Of a DNA stretch of 64,000 bases, positions 28,896 through 38,184 are shown in pieces (within the stretch, counting starts at the first letter, position 1; each line of letters opens with the position of its first letter). A program made the translations under genes and the position numbers. The DNA comes from Candidatus Denitrolinea symbiosum (GTDB taxonomy: Bacteria; Chloroflexota; Anaerolineae; Anaerolineales; Villigracilaceae). The notes under the pieces are model-generated. The model had not been told where the DNA came from, did no database searches, and saw only the letters and a program-made list of their open reading frames with translations. The stretch is taken from the NCBI GenBank assembly GCA_017312345.1, contig BLAA01000001.1, positions 2,170,001 to 2,234,000 of the forward strand. Reading direction: 5' to 3'.

Positions 28896-30215
28896 TTATG
28901 GGGTGTAGTATTCGATGATCAATTGCGGCCGCGACGCCGCGGGCGCGTTTCCGCTGAAAACGCTGAGGTAGTTGGCGAGGGCGTTGTTGTTGTCGTCCAA
29001 CTTGAAGCGCAGGCGGATCTGCGTCAGCCCCGAAAGCATGGACAGTTTGTTGATGTAGGCTTTGGCGGCGGTCAGGTTGAACGAATACCAGCCTCCGACA
29101 AGCGCGGGTTTGAAGGGGCCATAGGACTTGTTGGCGGCGGTCTGCCAATCGGTTATTTGCAAGGCCGGCGTCCCGAAGGTTCCTTTGCGGACGTCCAGTA
29201 TGAAGCCTCCGAAGGTTGCCGCAGGATTTCCGCCGCCGACAATACCCTGCTGTTTGATTTTGAGGGTGACCTTGGTGATGACGGCCTCGTCAGGCAGCGC
29301 CGCGCCAGTAGCGAAGGACAGGATGGAGCGATATTGCTTTTTAGCCGCGTCGTCGCCGAGACGGAGAGTGGTGGCGGCGTTCATTGTCCCACCCTTGTTG
29401 CTGGATTCGCTCGATTCGAGGACCCAGCCGTCTTGCGCTCCAGTGGAGCGAAGGGTCAGGAGACCGGTGGTTCTGAAAGACCACCAGGCATTACCGTCGG
29501 CCATGGTCGCGCCTGTGGAGTTGACGGCGCGTACCTGCCAGTAGTAGGTCGTTTCGGCGGCGAGTCCCGTGATGCCGATGCTGGTATTGCTTGTTCCGGG
29601 ATTAGGCTCCCACAAAGTATCGCAGTCGTTATTATCCACTGTGTCAATGCAGTATTGATAATTATCGGCGTAGGCGCTCGTGTTCCATATCAGGGTTGGG
29701 TTGAGCGAAACGTTGGTCGCGCCAGCGGCTGGTCCGCTTTTGTTAAATTCTCCCGGCGAAGGCAGGGGCGTGCTGGCGGACCATGTGCCAGATTGTGTCA
29801 GATAGTAGTAACAAACGTAAGGCGGATATGGAATGCCAATCACGATCTGGCGATTTGTAAAGGAATATGTTCCAGAGGCTGCGGACGCCGAAGTAAATTG
29901 ACCTGTGAACGAGAAAGTTGAAGAAGTGTAACTAAACTGGTTGCCGCTGATACTTCCGGGGCCCGGCACAGTGATTTCCATGGTTCCGGATGCGCCGCAA
30001 TTGGAGGCTACGAAGTCGGTTTTCAACTTGAATGTGCTCCACTGAGTTCCCCCAGAAGAAACAGTGAACGACATGGAGTGTCCCCGGCTTGTTGATCCCG
30101 TCCATGCGGCGTCTACGGGCGCGTCGGTTATTGGCACCGACGCGGATTGAAAAGCGGTCATGCCAAGAAGAAGGATCAGGCATAACGCGGCGAGGCTGAC
30201 TTGTTTCATTTTCAT
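28896..30215 (-). CDS. Exported beta-rich protein with fibronectin-III-like and shared C-terminal domain
   Basis: The 439 residues begin with a signal peptide (MKMKQVSLAALCLILLLGM). A beta domain (about 28-150) is followed by a fibronectin-type-III-like unit (about 155-250: NVSLNPTLIWNTSAYADNYQYCI ... TYYWQVRAVNS). The C-terminal 185 residues (STGAQDGWVLESSESSNKGG ... RPQLIIEYYTP) match the end of the neighbouring 635-residue protein at roughly half the positions. That region resembles surface-associated DNRLRE-like modules (LRLGDDA..QYRSILSF). No catalytic motif is visible; a surface-binding or matrix role is likely. SD GGGAGG precedes the ATG. Confidence 0.72.
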   Translation of the reverse strand: MKMKQVSLAALCLILLLGMTAFQSASVPITDAPVDAAWTGSTSRGHSMSFTVSSGGTQWSTFKLKTDFVASNCGASGTMEITVPGPGSISGNQFSYTSSTFSFTGQFTSASAASGTYSFTNRQIVIGIPYPPYVCYYYLTQSGTWSASTPLPSPGEFNKSGPAAGATNVSLNPTLIWNTSAYADNYQYCIDTVDNNDCDTLWEPNPGTSNTSIGITGLAAETTYYWQVRAVNSTGATMADGNAWWSFRTTGLLTLRSTGAQDGWVLESSESSNKGGTMNAATTLRLGDDAAKKQYRSILSFATGAALPDEAVITKVTLKIKQQGIVGGGNPAATFGGFILDVRKGTFGTPALQITDWQTAANKSYGPFKPALVGGWYSFNLTAAKAYINKLSMLSGLTQIRLRFKLDDNNNALANYLSVFSGNAPAASRPQLIIEYYTP

Positions 30216-30591
30216 TCTTCCCTCCCGAGGAGAATTGAATTTTTACTGAGATTTTATACAGAAAGGCGGACGCAAAACATTGCGCTTTTGGCAAAGTATG
30301 AGTGTTTTTGGCCTCCTTTCTTTTTCGAGGAATACAGGCCGGTTTCTTCGCATGGAATTTTCGTGGATCCGTCGCGGAATCGTTGAGAACGCAGCCGTAG
30401 AGGTTGGAGCGTCTCGTGAAGGCGAAAACTACGTTGGTCTTCGCTCTGATTATCATTTCACGAAAACGGGTGTGATTTGTATGATTTGTTAGTTAGGAGG
30501 TGGGATCGAAGTCTATCTGCAGATTTTTTGTCTGCCAAAAATGCTGATAAACGGCACAACTATAGATTACAAAATTGCAAGGTTGACTTCA

Positions 30592-30607
30592 AGTGATAAA
30601 TGTCACA
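30592..30607. promoter_or_regulatory. CRP/FNR-type palindromic site
   Basis: The site reads AGTGATAAATGTCACA, which is GTGA-N6-TCAC and close to the CRP consensus. On the minus strand TTGAAG, 17 bases and TAATCT follow, so it could activate a promoter for the exported-protein gene at 30215, though that start is about 370 bases away. Confidence 0.4.
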
Positions 30608-30639
30608 AGTTGCAAAAACAGTACCGATGGGGGATAAAT

Positions 30640-30672
30640 TAAACAGCCTCGCGTCCTTTCTCCGCGAGGCTG
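30640..30672 (-). terminator. Rho-independent terminator of pyrG
   Basis: CAGCCTCGCG pairs with CGCGAGGCTG and is followed by TTTAATTT on the minus strand. The stem arms are identical to those of the terminator at 28844-28872. Confidence 0.75.
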
Positions 30673-30678
30673 CCTACC

Positions 30679-30720
30679 GCTCACTGATTACTGCTCACTA
30701 ATCACTGCTCACTGATTACC
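30679..30720. repeat. Six tandem heptamers GCTCACT/GATTACT
   Basis: GCTCACT, GATTACT, GCTCACT, AATCACT, GCTCACT and GATTACC follow each other without a gap, just downstream of the pyrG stop. Confidence 0.7.
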
Positions 30721-30728
30721 GACCCCGG

Positions 30729-32838
<2,110 letters not shown>

Positions 32839-32929
32839 ACGGGTCACTCCATTGGGGATTCGTACCAAAGTTTACCATAAAAGATTTGCGCGTGAGGAAT
32901 GTTAAAACATGGGGTTTTCCGCCGTCAAT

Positions 32930-32958
32930 TTGACCCTCGCTCGTCTTCATGTTAAACT
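32930..32958 (+). promoter_or_regulatory. Sigma70-type promoter upstream of the small membrane protein gene
   Basis: TTGACC, a 17-base spacer and TAAACT, ending about 30 bases before the ATG at 32989. Confidence 0.7.
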
Positions 32959-32988
32959 TACCAGTTGCCGACACGAAAGGAGATCAAA

Positions 32989-33189
32989 ATGAGAGACCGA
33001 CAAGGCTGTCTGGCTGGCTTGCTTCAACTCTTTTTGCTCGACAAACTTTTCGACTGGCTTCAGAACCGCTTCGGCTTTGGCAAGGGCTGTTCCTGTTCGG
33101 GGATCGGATGCGGCGTCATTCTCCTCGTCCTTTTCGCCCTGTTCGCCTGCGGCATCTTCACCAACACCGACTGGCTGAAATTCTTCTGA
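32989..33189 (+). CDS. Small membrane protein, function unknown
   Basis: This 66-residue protein starts MRDRQGCLAG behind AAAGGAG. A basic/amphipathic N-half is followed by CSCSGIGCG and one strong transmembrane segment (about 42-60, VILLVLFALFACGIF). No family is recognised. Its stop overlaps the next ATG by one base (TGATG), so it is translated with the following Pro/Thr-rich surface protein. The consensus promoter upstream supports that it is real. Confidence 0.7.
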   Translation: MRDRQGCLAGLLQLFLLDKLFDWLQNRFGFGKGCSCSGIGCGVILLVLFALFACGIFTNTDWLKFF

Positions 33190-33809
33190 TGCGCTGGCGG
33201 ATCGCCGTTCTGTTCGCTCTGATTGTTCTCTCGTCCGGCCGCGCCGCCGCGCAGACCGACATCCGCATCGCCGCGCCTTCGTCAGGCTCGACGTTAAGCG
33301 GACTCGTCAACGTGATGGGGACGAGCGCCGCCGAGGGATTCGCCTCCTCCGAACTTTCCTTTGCCTACGCCTCCGACCCGACCTCGACCTGGTTCCTCGT
33401 CTACCAGACCGATTCGCCCGTGACCGACGGCCTGCTCGCCGCCTGGGACACCAACTCCGTCACCGACGGGGACTACAACCTGCGCCTGCGCGTCGCCTTG
33501 CAGGACGGCTCCATCCTCGAATCCCTCGTGACGGGACTCCGCGTCCGCAACCAACTCCCGACCGAGACGCCCGCGCCGACTTCCGCTCCCGAACCGACCG
33601 CCACGACCGAATTCGTCCCTCCTCCCACGCCTCTCCCTCCGACCCCGCAGCCCGCGCCGACTTCCACGCGTCTCCCCACGCCCACCTCTCTTCCTCCCAA
33701 TCCGATCACGCTGGGCGAATCGCAAATTTGCGTTTTTCTCGGTCGCGCCATCCTCGTCACTCTGCTGGCCTTTATCGCGGTCGCTGCCCTCCTCCGCTTG
33801 CGGAAGTGA
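33189..33809 (+). CDS. Cell-surface protein with beta-sandwich, Pro/Thr-rich linker and C-terminal membrane anchor
   Basis: The start MRWRIAVLFA at 33189 gives a signal peptide ending AAAQ. The 206 residues then hold an Ig-like beta-sandwich (about 25-115), a 60-residue linker rich in Pro, Thr and Ser, and a C-terminal transmembrane helix (about 180-200) ending in LRLRK, like a tail anchor. It is likely displayed on the outer face of the membrane. A longer in-frame start would overlap the whole small membrane protein and is rejected. The binding partner is unknown. Confidence 0.75.
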   Translation: MRWRIAVLFALIVLSSGRAAAQTDIRIAAPSSGSTLSGLVNVMGTSAAEGFASSELSFAYASDPTSTWFLVYQTDSPVTDGLLAAWDTNSVTDGDYNLRLRVALQDGSILESLVTGLRVRNQLPTETPAPTSAPEPTATTEFVPPPTPLPPTPQPAPTSTRLPTPTSLPPNPITLGESQICVFLGRAILVTLLAFIAVAALLRLRK

Positions 33810-33834
33810 AGTGGACACGCAACACGGAGCGCTG

Positions 33835-33855
33835 AAAACTGATGACTGATAACTA
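33835..33855. repeat. Three heptamers at the pth start codon
   Basis: AAAACTG, ATGACTG and ATAACTA run in direct succession; the pth ATG is the first three bases of the second unit. Confidence 0.5.
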
Positions 33856-34423
33856 TCTCATAATTGGCCTCGGCAATCCGGGCCGCGAATACAAAGACAA
33901 CCGCCACAACATCGGCTTCATGTTGATTGACCGACTTGCCGTCCGCATCGACGCGCGCGGGATAAAACTGCAATCCAAAGCCATCGTCACGAGCGGATTT
34001 TACGAGGAGCGCAAACTCATCCTCGCCAAGCCGCAGACGTACATGAACCTGTCGGGACAGTCCGTGCAGGGACTCCTGCATTTCTACAAAATTCCCTCCG
34101 AAAACCTGATGGTCGCGCACGACGACCTCGATCTGCCGCTCGGGACGATTCGCATCCGTCCCGGCGGAGGGGCGGGCGGTCAGCGCGGGATGGCATCCAC
34201 CATCGAACGCCTCGGCACAAAAGATTTTCCGCGCCTGCGCATCGGCATTGGACGTCCGCCTGGGAGAATGGCTCCCGCCGATTACGTCCTGCAAAATTTC
34301 TCCCGCGCCGAAATGCTTATCGTCTCCGAAACCCTCGACCGCGCCGCCGACGCCGTGTTGACGTTTGTGACGGAGGGTTTGAACGCGGCGATGAATAGAT
34401 TTAATGGTTCGGTAGCTGCGTAG
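33842..34423 (+). CDS. pth: Peptidyl-tRNA hydrolase
   Basis: This enzyme releases stalled peptides from tRNA. The 193 residues contain the active-site set N12 (GLGNPG), H22 (RHNIGF), N69 (YMNLSG) and D94 (AHDDLDLPLG), plus GGGAGGQRGMAS for tRNA binding. The first codons MTDN are inside a heptamer repeat, and the last codons and the TAG stop are inside an octamer repeat, so both gene ends have been shaped by repeats. No SD is evident before the ATG. Confidence 0.95.
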   Translation: MTDNYLIIGLGNPGREYKDNRHNIGFMLIDRLAVRIDARGIKLQSKAIVTSGFYEERKLILAKPQTYMNLSGQSVQGLLHFYKIPSENLMVAHDDLDLPLGTIRIRPGGGAGGQRGMASTIERLGTKDFPRLRIGIGRPPGRMAPADYVLQNFSRAEMLIVSETLDRAADAVLTFVTEGLNAAMNRFNGSVAA

Positions 34424-34459
34424 TTTTGTAGTTGCGTAGTTGCGTAGTTGTGTAGTTTG
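34412..34459. repeat. Six tandem octamers GTAGTTGC over the pth stop
   Basis: GTAGCTGC, GTAGTTTT, GTAGTTGC, GTAGTTGC, GTAGTTGT, GTAGTTTG. The array starts in the last codons of pth and the stop TAG lies in the second unit. Confidence 0.7.
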
Positions 34460-34500
34460 GCAGCCGCGTTTACACGCAGCTGAACTGCGAGCCGTAGTAA

Positions 34501-34563
34501 CTTCTAACTTGCATCTTCTAACCTGTATCTTCTGACCCGTACCCCGTATCCCGTATCCCGCAC
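34501..34563. repeat. Nine tandem heptamers before mfd
   Basis: Three 14-base units of the type CTTCTAACCTGTAT are followed by CCCGTAT, CCCGTAT and CCCGCAC, all in strict 7-base phase, ending 6 bases before the mfd start. Confidence 0.7.
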
Positions 34564-34569
34564 AATTCT

Positions 34570-37500
34570 GTGTCCTCCTCCATCCTCGTCTCCCACATCC
34601 GCTCTCTTCCAGCCTATGAATCTCTGCTGGGGAATCTCGCCGCGCGTCCCCTCGGCCTGCCGCGTTCCGCGCGCCTGCCTGTCCTCGCCTGCCTCCATGC
34701 GGACCTCAACCAGCCGATTCTGCTCCTCACCGACCGCGCCGACCACGCCCTCGCGCTCTTCGACGAGCTCGCCTTTTGGCTTCCCGAAGCGCCGCGCTAT
34801 CTCTTCGCCGAGCCGAACCCGCTTTTTTATGAACAATCTTCGTGGGGCGTGACCACCCGCCGCGAGCGTCTCCAGACTCTCACGGCCCTCGCCAGTTATC
34901 ATTTGCCGTTTGCGGAGAAACCCTCCGTCCCGCCAGTTATTGTCTCCTCCGCGCGCTCCATTATGACGCGGACGCTCCCGCGCCGCGACTATCTCAAGGC
35001 GTGCAGGAAACTCTCCGCGGGGCAATCCGTCCAGCCCGAGACGCTCATCCGCGCGTGGACCGAGATCGGCTACCAGCGCGCCGACACCGTCCTCGAGTCG
35101 GGACAGTTCGCCCATCGCGGCGGCCTGCTCGACATCTGGCCGATGGCCGAGGACGGACCCGTCCGCCTGGATTTCTTCGGGGACGAGATCGAGACCATCC
35201 GCAGGTTCGATCCCGCCACGCAGCGGACGGTGGAGAATCTCAAATCCGTCCTCGTCACGCCCGCGCGGGAGTTCATCGCGCGCGGACAGGAAACTGAAAC
35301 GCGAGGCGCGGAAGGCGAAACCGAACTCAGCGAGTTCCACATCCCTCTCCTCCATCCTTTCCCCGCGAGTCTGTTCGATTATCTCCCGTCGAAGGCGCTG
35401 GTCGCGGTGGACGACCTGGATCACGTTGAAAGCATGATTCAGGAAGTGGAAGAGCAGGCGCTTCGCTCGCGAAAGGAGGCCGTCGAGGAAGGCGCGTTCG
35501 CGGCGGATTTCCCCGTCCCATATTTGACGTGGTCCGAACTGGCGGATTCGCTTGGCGAGAAGTCTCTCGTTGAGTTGGGGCGGAGCGGTGAGCAGTTATC
35601 AGTGTTCAGTGATCAGTCTTCAGTAGTGGGCGAGTCGCTGGCGAGTCAGTTTGGGCATATTGAACGATTCGCGGGACGATTAAAGCCGTTTGAAGATTAC
35701 CTCGCCCGTCTCGTGGACGACGGCAAACAAGTCGTCATCGTCTCGCGGCAGCGCGCGCGGTTGGAGGAACTCTGGAGGCAGACCGAAGACGAAAGACCGA
35801 CGACCGACTCCGTCTCCCATCCTCCTCCTGCCGTCTCCAGTCCTCCTCCTGCCGTCTCCAGTCCCCCGTCCCCCGTCTTCCTCGAAGCCTCCCTCTCCGA
35901 AGGCTGGAGTCTCGGCGATCTCTATCTCATCACCGACTCGGAGATCTTCGGCTGGGAGCGGCCGACGCCGCGGACACGCGCCCGAGCCGCGGTCGAGACG
36001 CCCGAAGCGGTCTACGCGGACCTTCAGGCGGGCGACCACGTCGTCCACGTGGATCACGGCGTCGGGCGTTTCGCGGGACTCGTCCAGCGTCAACTCGACG
36101 GACGCGAACGCGAGTTCCTGGCGGTGGAATACGAGGACGGCGACACGCTTTTCGTCCCCGTGCATCAAGCGGACAGGTTGACGCGCTACGTCGGGGCGGA
36201 GGGAGGCCGTCCGTCGTTGGATCGACTCGGAGGTCAGGCGTGGAGCGAGAAGCGGGGGAGAGTCAGGGAGGCGGTGAAGAAAGTCGCCGAGGAGATGCTC
36301 GATCTGTACGCGCGTCGCCGCGTCTCGGTCGGTCACGCGTTTTCGCCCGACGCCAACTGGCAGCGCGAGCTCGAGGACTCGTTCCCGTATGTGGAGACCG
36401 AGGACCAGCGGCGCGCGCTGGGCGAGATCAAGCGCGACATGGAATTGCCGCGTCCGATGGACAGGCTGTTGTGCGGCGACGTGGGTTATGGAAAGACCGA
36501 GGTCGCGCTGCGCGCCGCGTTCAAGGCGGTGATGGACGGCAAGCAGGTCGCCATTTTGGTGCCGACGACGGTTCTGGCGCAGCAGCATTACGAGACTTTT
36601 TTGCAGCGCCTCGCCGCGTTCCCCGTGAAGGTGGAGATGCTCTCGCGCTTCCGCACGCCGAAGGAACAGGACGATGTGCTGCTGCGGCTCGCGCTGGGCG
36701 AAGTGGACATCGTCATCGGCACGCACCGACTTATTTCGTCGGACGTGCAGTTCAAGGATTTGGGACTGGTGGTGATTGACGAGGAGCAGCGCTTTGGCGT
36801 GGCGCACAAGGAACACCTGAAAAAATTACGCACCGAAGTGGACGTGTTGACGCTCACCGCCACGCCGATTCCCCGCACGCTCTACATGGCGCTGACGGGC
36901 GTGCGCGACATCTCGAACCTGAACACGCCGCCCGAGGAGCGTCTGCCGATCAGCACGCATGTGGGCGCATATTCGCCGCGCCTGGTGCGGCAGGCCATCC
37001 TGCGCGAACTCGAACGCGGCGGGCAGATCTTCTTCGTCCACAACCGCGTCCACACCATTGACGCGATGAAGGCGCATCTGGAAAAACTCGTCCCCGAAGC
37101 GCGCGTGGACATCGGTCACGGCCAGATGCCCGAGCATGAACTATCGGCGGCGATGCGCCGCTTCAATTCGGGGGAGATCGACGTCCTGCTCTCGACGACG
37201 ATCATCGAATCGGGACTCGATATCCCGAACGCGAACACCCTCATCGTGGACCGCGCCGACACCTTCGGGCTGGCGCAACTCTATCAACTGCGCGGCCGCG
37301 TCGGGCGTGGGGCGATGCGCGCCTATGCCTATTTCTTCCGTCACAACAAGATCAATCCCACTGCGGACGGCCAGGCGCGGCTGGACGTGATCGCCGAAAA
37401 CACGCAGCTCGGCGCGGGCTACTCCATTGCCATGCGCGACCTTGAGATTCGCGGCGCGGGGGAATTGCTCGGTCCGCGCCAGCACGGATTTATTCAGGAT

Positions 37501-38088
37501 GTCGGCTTCCATCTTTATACGAGATTGCTGGCAGATGCGGTGAGGCATATCCGAGTTGAAAGTTCAAGGTTGAAAGTTGAAAGTTCAACCCGAGAGAAAG
37601 CAACATTGAACCTTCAGCCTTCAACATTCAACCTGCCTTTAGCAATGCCCGTCAACGTGGACCTTCCCCTCGCCATCGGCCTCCCCGCGGACTATATCCC
37701 CGACCAGGATTTACGCCTGCGACTCTACCGCCGCATCGCGGACCTGCGCGACGAATCTGAACTGGACGCGCTCGCGTCCGAATTCCGCGACCGCTTCGGC
37801 GATCTGCCCGACATGGCGGACAACCTGCTCTACCAGATGCGCGTCAAACTGCGCGCCGAGAAAGCGGGACTCGCGTCCGTGAGCTGGGAGGCAGGACAGG
37901 TCGCGCTCAAATTCCCCACGCCCGCGGGAGGGTCGGAGGACGATGCCGCGAATCCGCCGAAGGAGAAACGTCTCCCCGACCTCGCGCCCGACGTGCGCGG
38001 CGGGAGGAACGTCTATTGGGTCAATTTCACGAAGAACGAAAATTGGATGCCGAGGCTGTTGGACGTGTTGGAGATGGTGAGGGGGTAG
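34570..38088 (+). CDS. mfd: Transcription-repair coupling factor Mfd with in-frame repeat insertions
   Basis: Mfd frees RNA polymerase stalled at lesions and recruits UvrA. The 1172 residues have the UvrB-like N-domain, the RNA-polymerase-interacting region ([16 protein letters not shown] near 495), and the RecG-like motor with Walker [10 protein letters not shown] at 636-644, DEEQ at 737-740 and the TRG/motif VI region QLRGRVGRG, then the C-terminal TRCF domain. The start is a GTG without a clear SD. Three low-complexity stretches, at residues 341-353, about 418-436 and 995-1022, are encoded by 7-base tandem repeats and look like tolerated insertions. Confidence 0.93.
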   Translation: MSSSILVSHIRSLPAYESLLGNLAARPLGLPRSARLPVLACLHADLNQPILLLTDRADHALALFDELAFWLPEAPRYLFAEPNPLFYEQSSWGVTTRRERLQTLTALASYHLPFAEKPSVPPVIVSSARSIMTRTLPRRDYLKACRKLSAGQSVQPETLIRAWTEIGYQRADTVLESGQFAHRGGLLDIWPMAEDGPVRLDFFGDEIETIRRFDPATQRTVENLKSVLVTPAREFIARGQETETRGAEGETELSEFHIPLLHPFPASLFDYLPSKALVAVDDLDHVESMIQEVEEQALRSRKEAVEEGAFAADFPVPYLTWSELADSLGEKSLVELGRSGEQLSVFSDQSSVVGESLASQFGHIERFAGRLKPFEDYLARLVDDGKQVVIVSRQRARLEELWRQTEDERPTTDSVSHPPPAVSSPPPAVSSPPSPVFLEASLSEGWSLGDLYLITDSEIFGWERPTPRTRARAAVETPEAVYADLQAGDHVVHVDHGVGRFAGLVQRQLDGREREFLAVEYEDGDTLFVPVHQADRLTRYVGAEGGRPSLDRLGGQAWSEKRGRVREAVKKVAEEMLDLYARRRVSVGHAFSPDANWQRELEDSFPYVETEDQRRALGEIKRDMELPRPMDRLLCGDVGYGKTEVALRAAFKAVMDGKQVAILVPTTVLAQQHYETFLQRLAAFPVKVEMLSRFRTPKEQDDVLLRLALGEVDIVIGTHRLISSDVQFKDLGLVVIDEEQRFGVAHKEHLKKLRTEVDVLTLTATPIPRTLYMALTGVRDISNLNTPPEERLPISTHVGAYSPRLVRQAILRELERGGQIFFVHNRVHTIDAMKAHLEKLVPEARVDIGHGQMPEHELSAAMRRFNSGEIDVLLSTTIIESGLDIPNANTLIVDRADTFGLAQLYQLRGRVGRGAMRAYAYFFRHNKINPTADGQARLDVIAENTQLGAGYSIAMRDLEIRGAGELLGPRQHGFIQDVGFHLYTRLLADAVRHIRVESSRLKVESSTREKATLNLQPSTFNLPLAMPVNVDLPLAIGLPADYIPDQDLRLRLYRRIADLRDESELDALASEFRDRFGDLPDMADNLLYQMRVKLRAEKAGLASVSWEAGQVALKFPTPAGGSEDDAANPPKEKRLPDLAPDVRGGRNVYWVNFTKNENWMPRLLDVLEMVRG
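35590..35624. repeat. Five in-frame heptamers inside mfd (xxTCAGT type)
   Basis: GAGCAGT, TATCAGT, GTTCAGT, GATCAGT, CTTCAGT. They encode [11 protein letters not shown] in mfd. Confidence 0.7.
35821..35876. repeat. Eight in-frame heptamers inside mfd (Pro/Ser-rich)
   Basis: CCTCCTC, CTGCCGT, CTCCAGT occur twice in a row (a perfect 21-base duplication), followed by CCCCCGT twice. They encode [14 protein letters not shown] and following residues. Confidence 0.7.
37554..37637. repeat. Twelve in-frame heptamers forming an inverted pair inside mfd
   Basis: Five units of AGTTGAA/AGTTCAA type are followed by two spacer units and five units of the opposite sense (ACATTGA, ACCTTCA, GCCTTCA, ACATTCA, ACCTGCC). 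The two halves are largely complementary and could fold into a long hairpin in the mRNA. They encode [15 protein letters not shown] and following residues. Confidence 0.75.
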
Positions 38089-38093
38089 AATTT

Positions 38094-38180
38094 GTACACG
38101 GATGACGCGGATTTTGTGGACGAACACGGAATTTGTTAAATTTTCTGTGAAAATCTCATCTTTCCGCGAAATCCGTGTGC
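38094..38180. repeat. 87-bp element with GTACACGGAT terminal inverted repeats (copy 1)
   Basis: It begins GTACACGGATGACGCGGATT and ends ATCCGTGTGC, the complement of its start with one mismatch. It fills the gap between the convergent mfd and membrane-protein genes. A related copy is at 46985-47075. Confidence 0.65.
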
Positions 38181-38184
38181 TGAA

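Larger units (their letters stand above)
30216..30728. other. AT-rich intergenic region of about 510 bases
   Basis: No gene is supported. From about 30480 to 30640 the DNA is clearly richer in A and T than the surroundings. It holds a CRP/FNR-type palindrome at 30592-30607, the pyrG terminator and a run of six heptamers. Small ORFs here have no ribosome-binding site or typical codon use. Confidence 0.6.

Noticed and set aside
34412..34563. CRISPR array
   Set aside because: Units are 7-8 bases with no spacers of 30-40 bases; these are direct tandem repeats.
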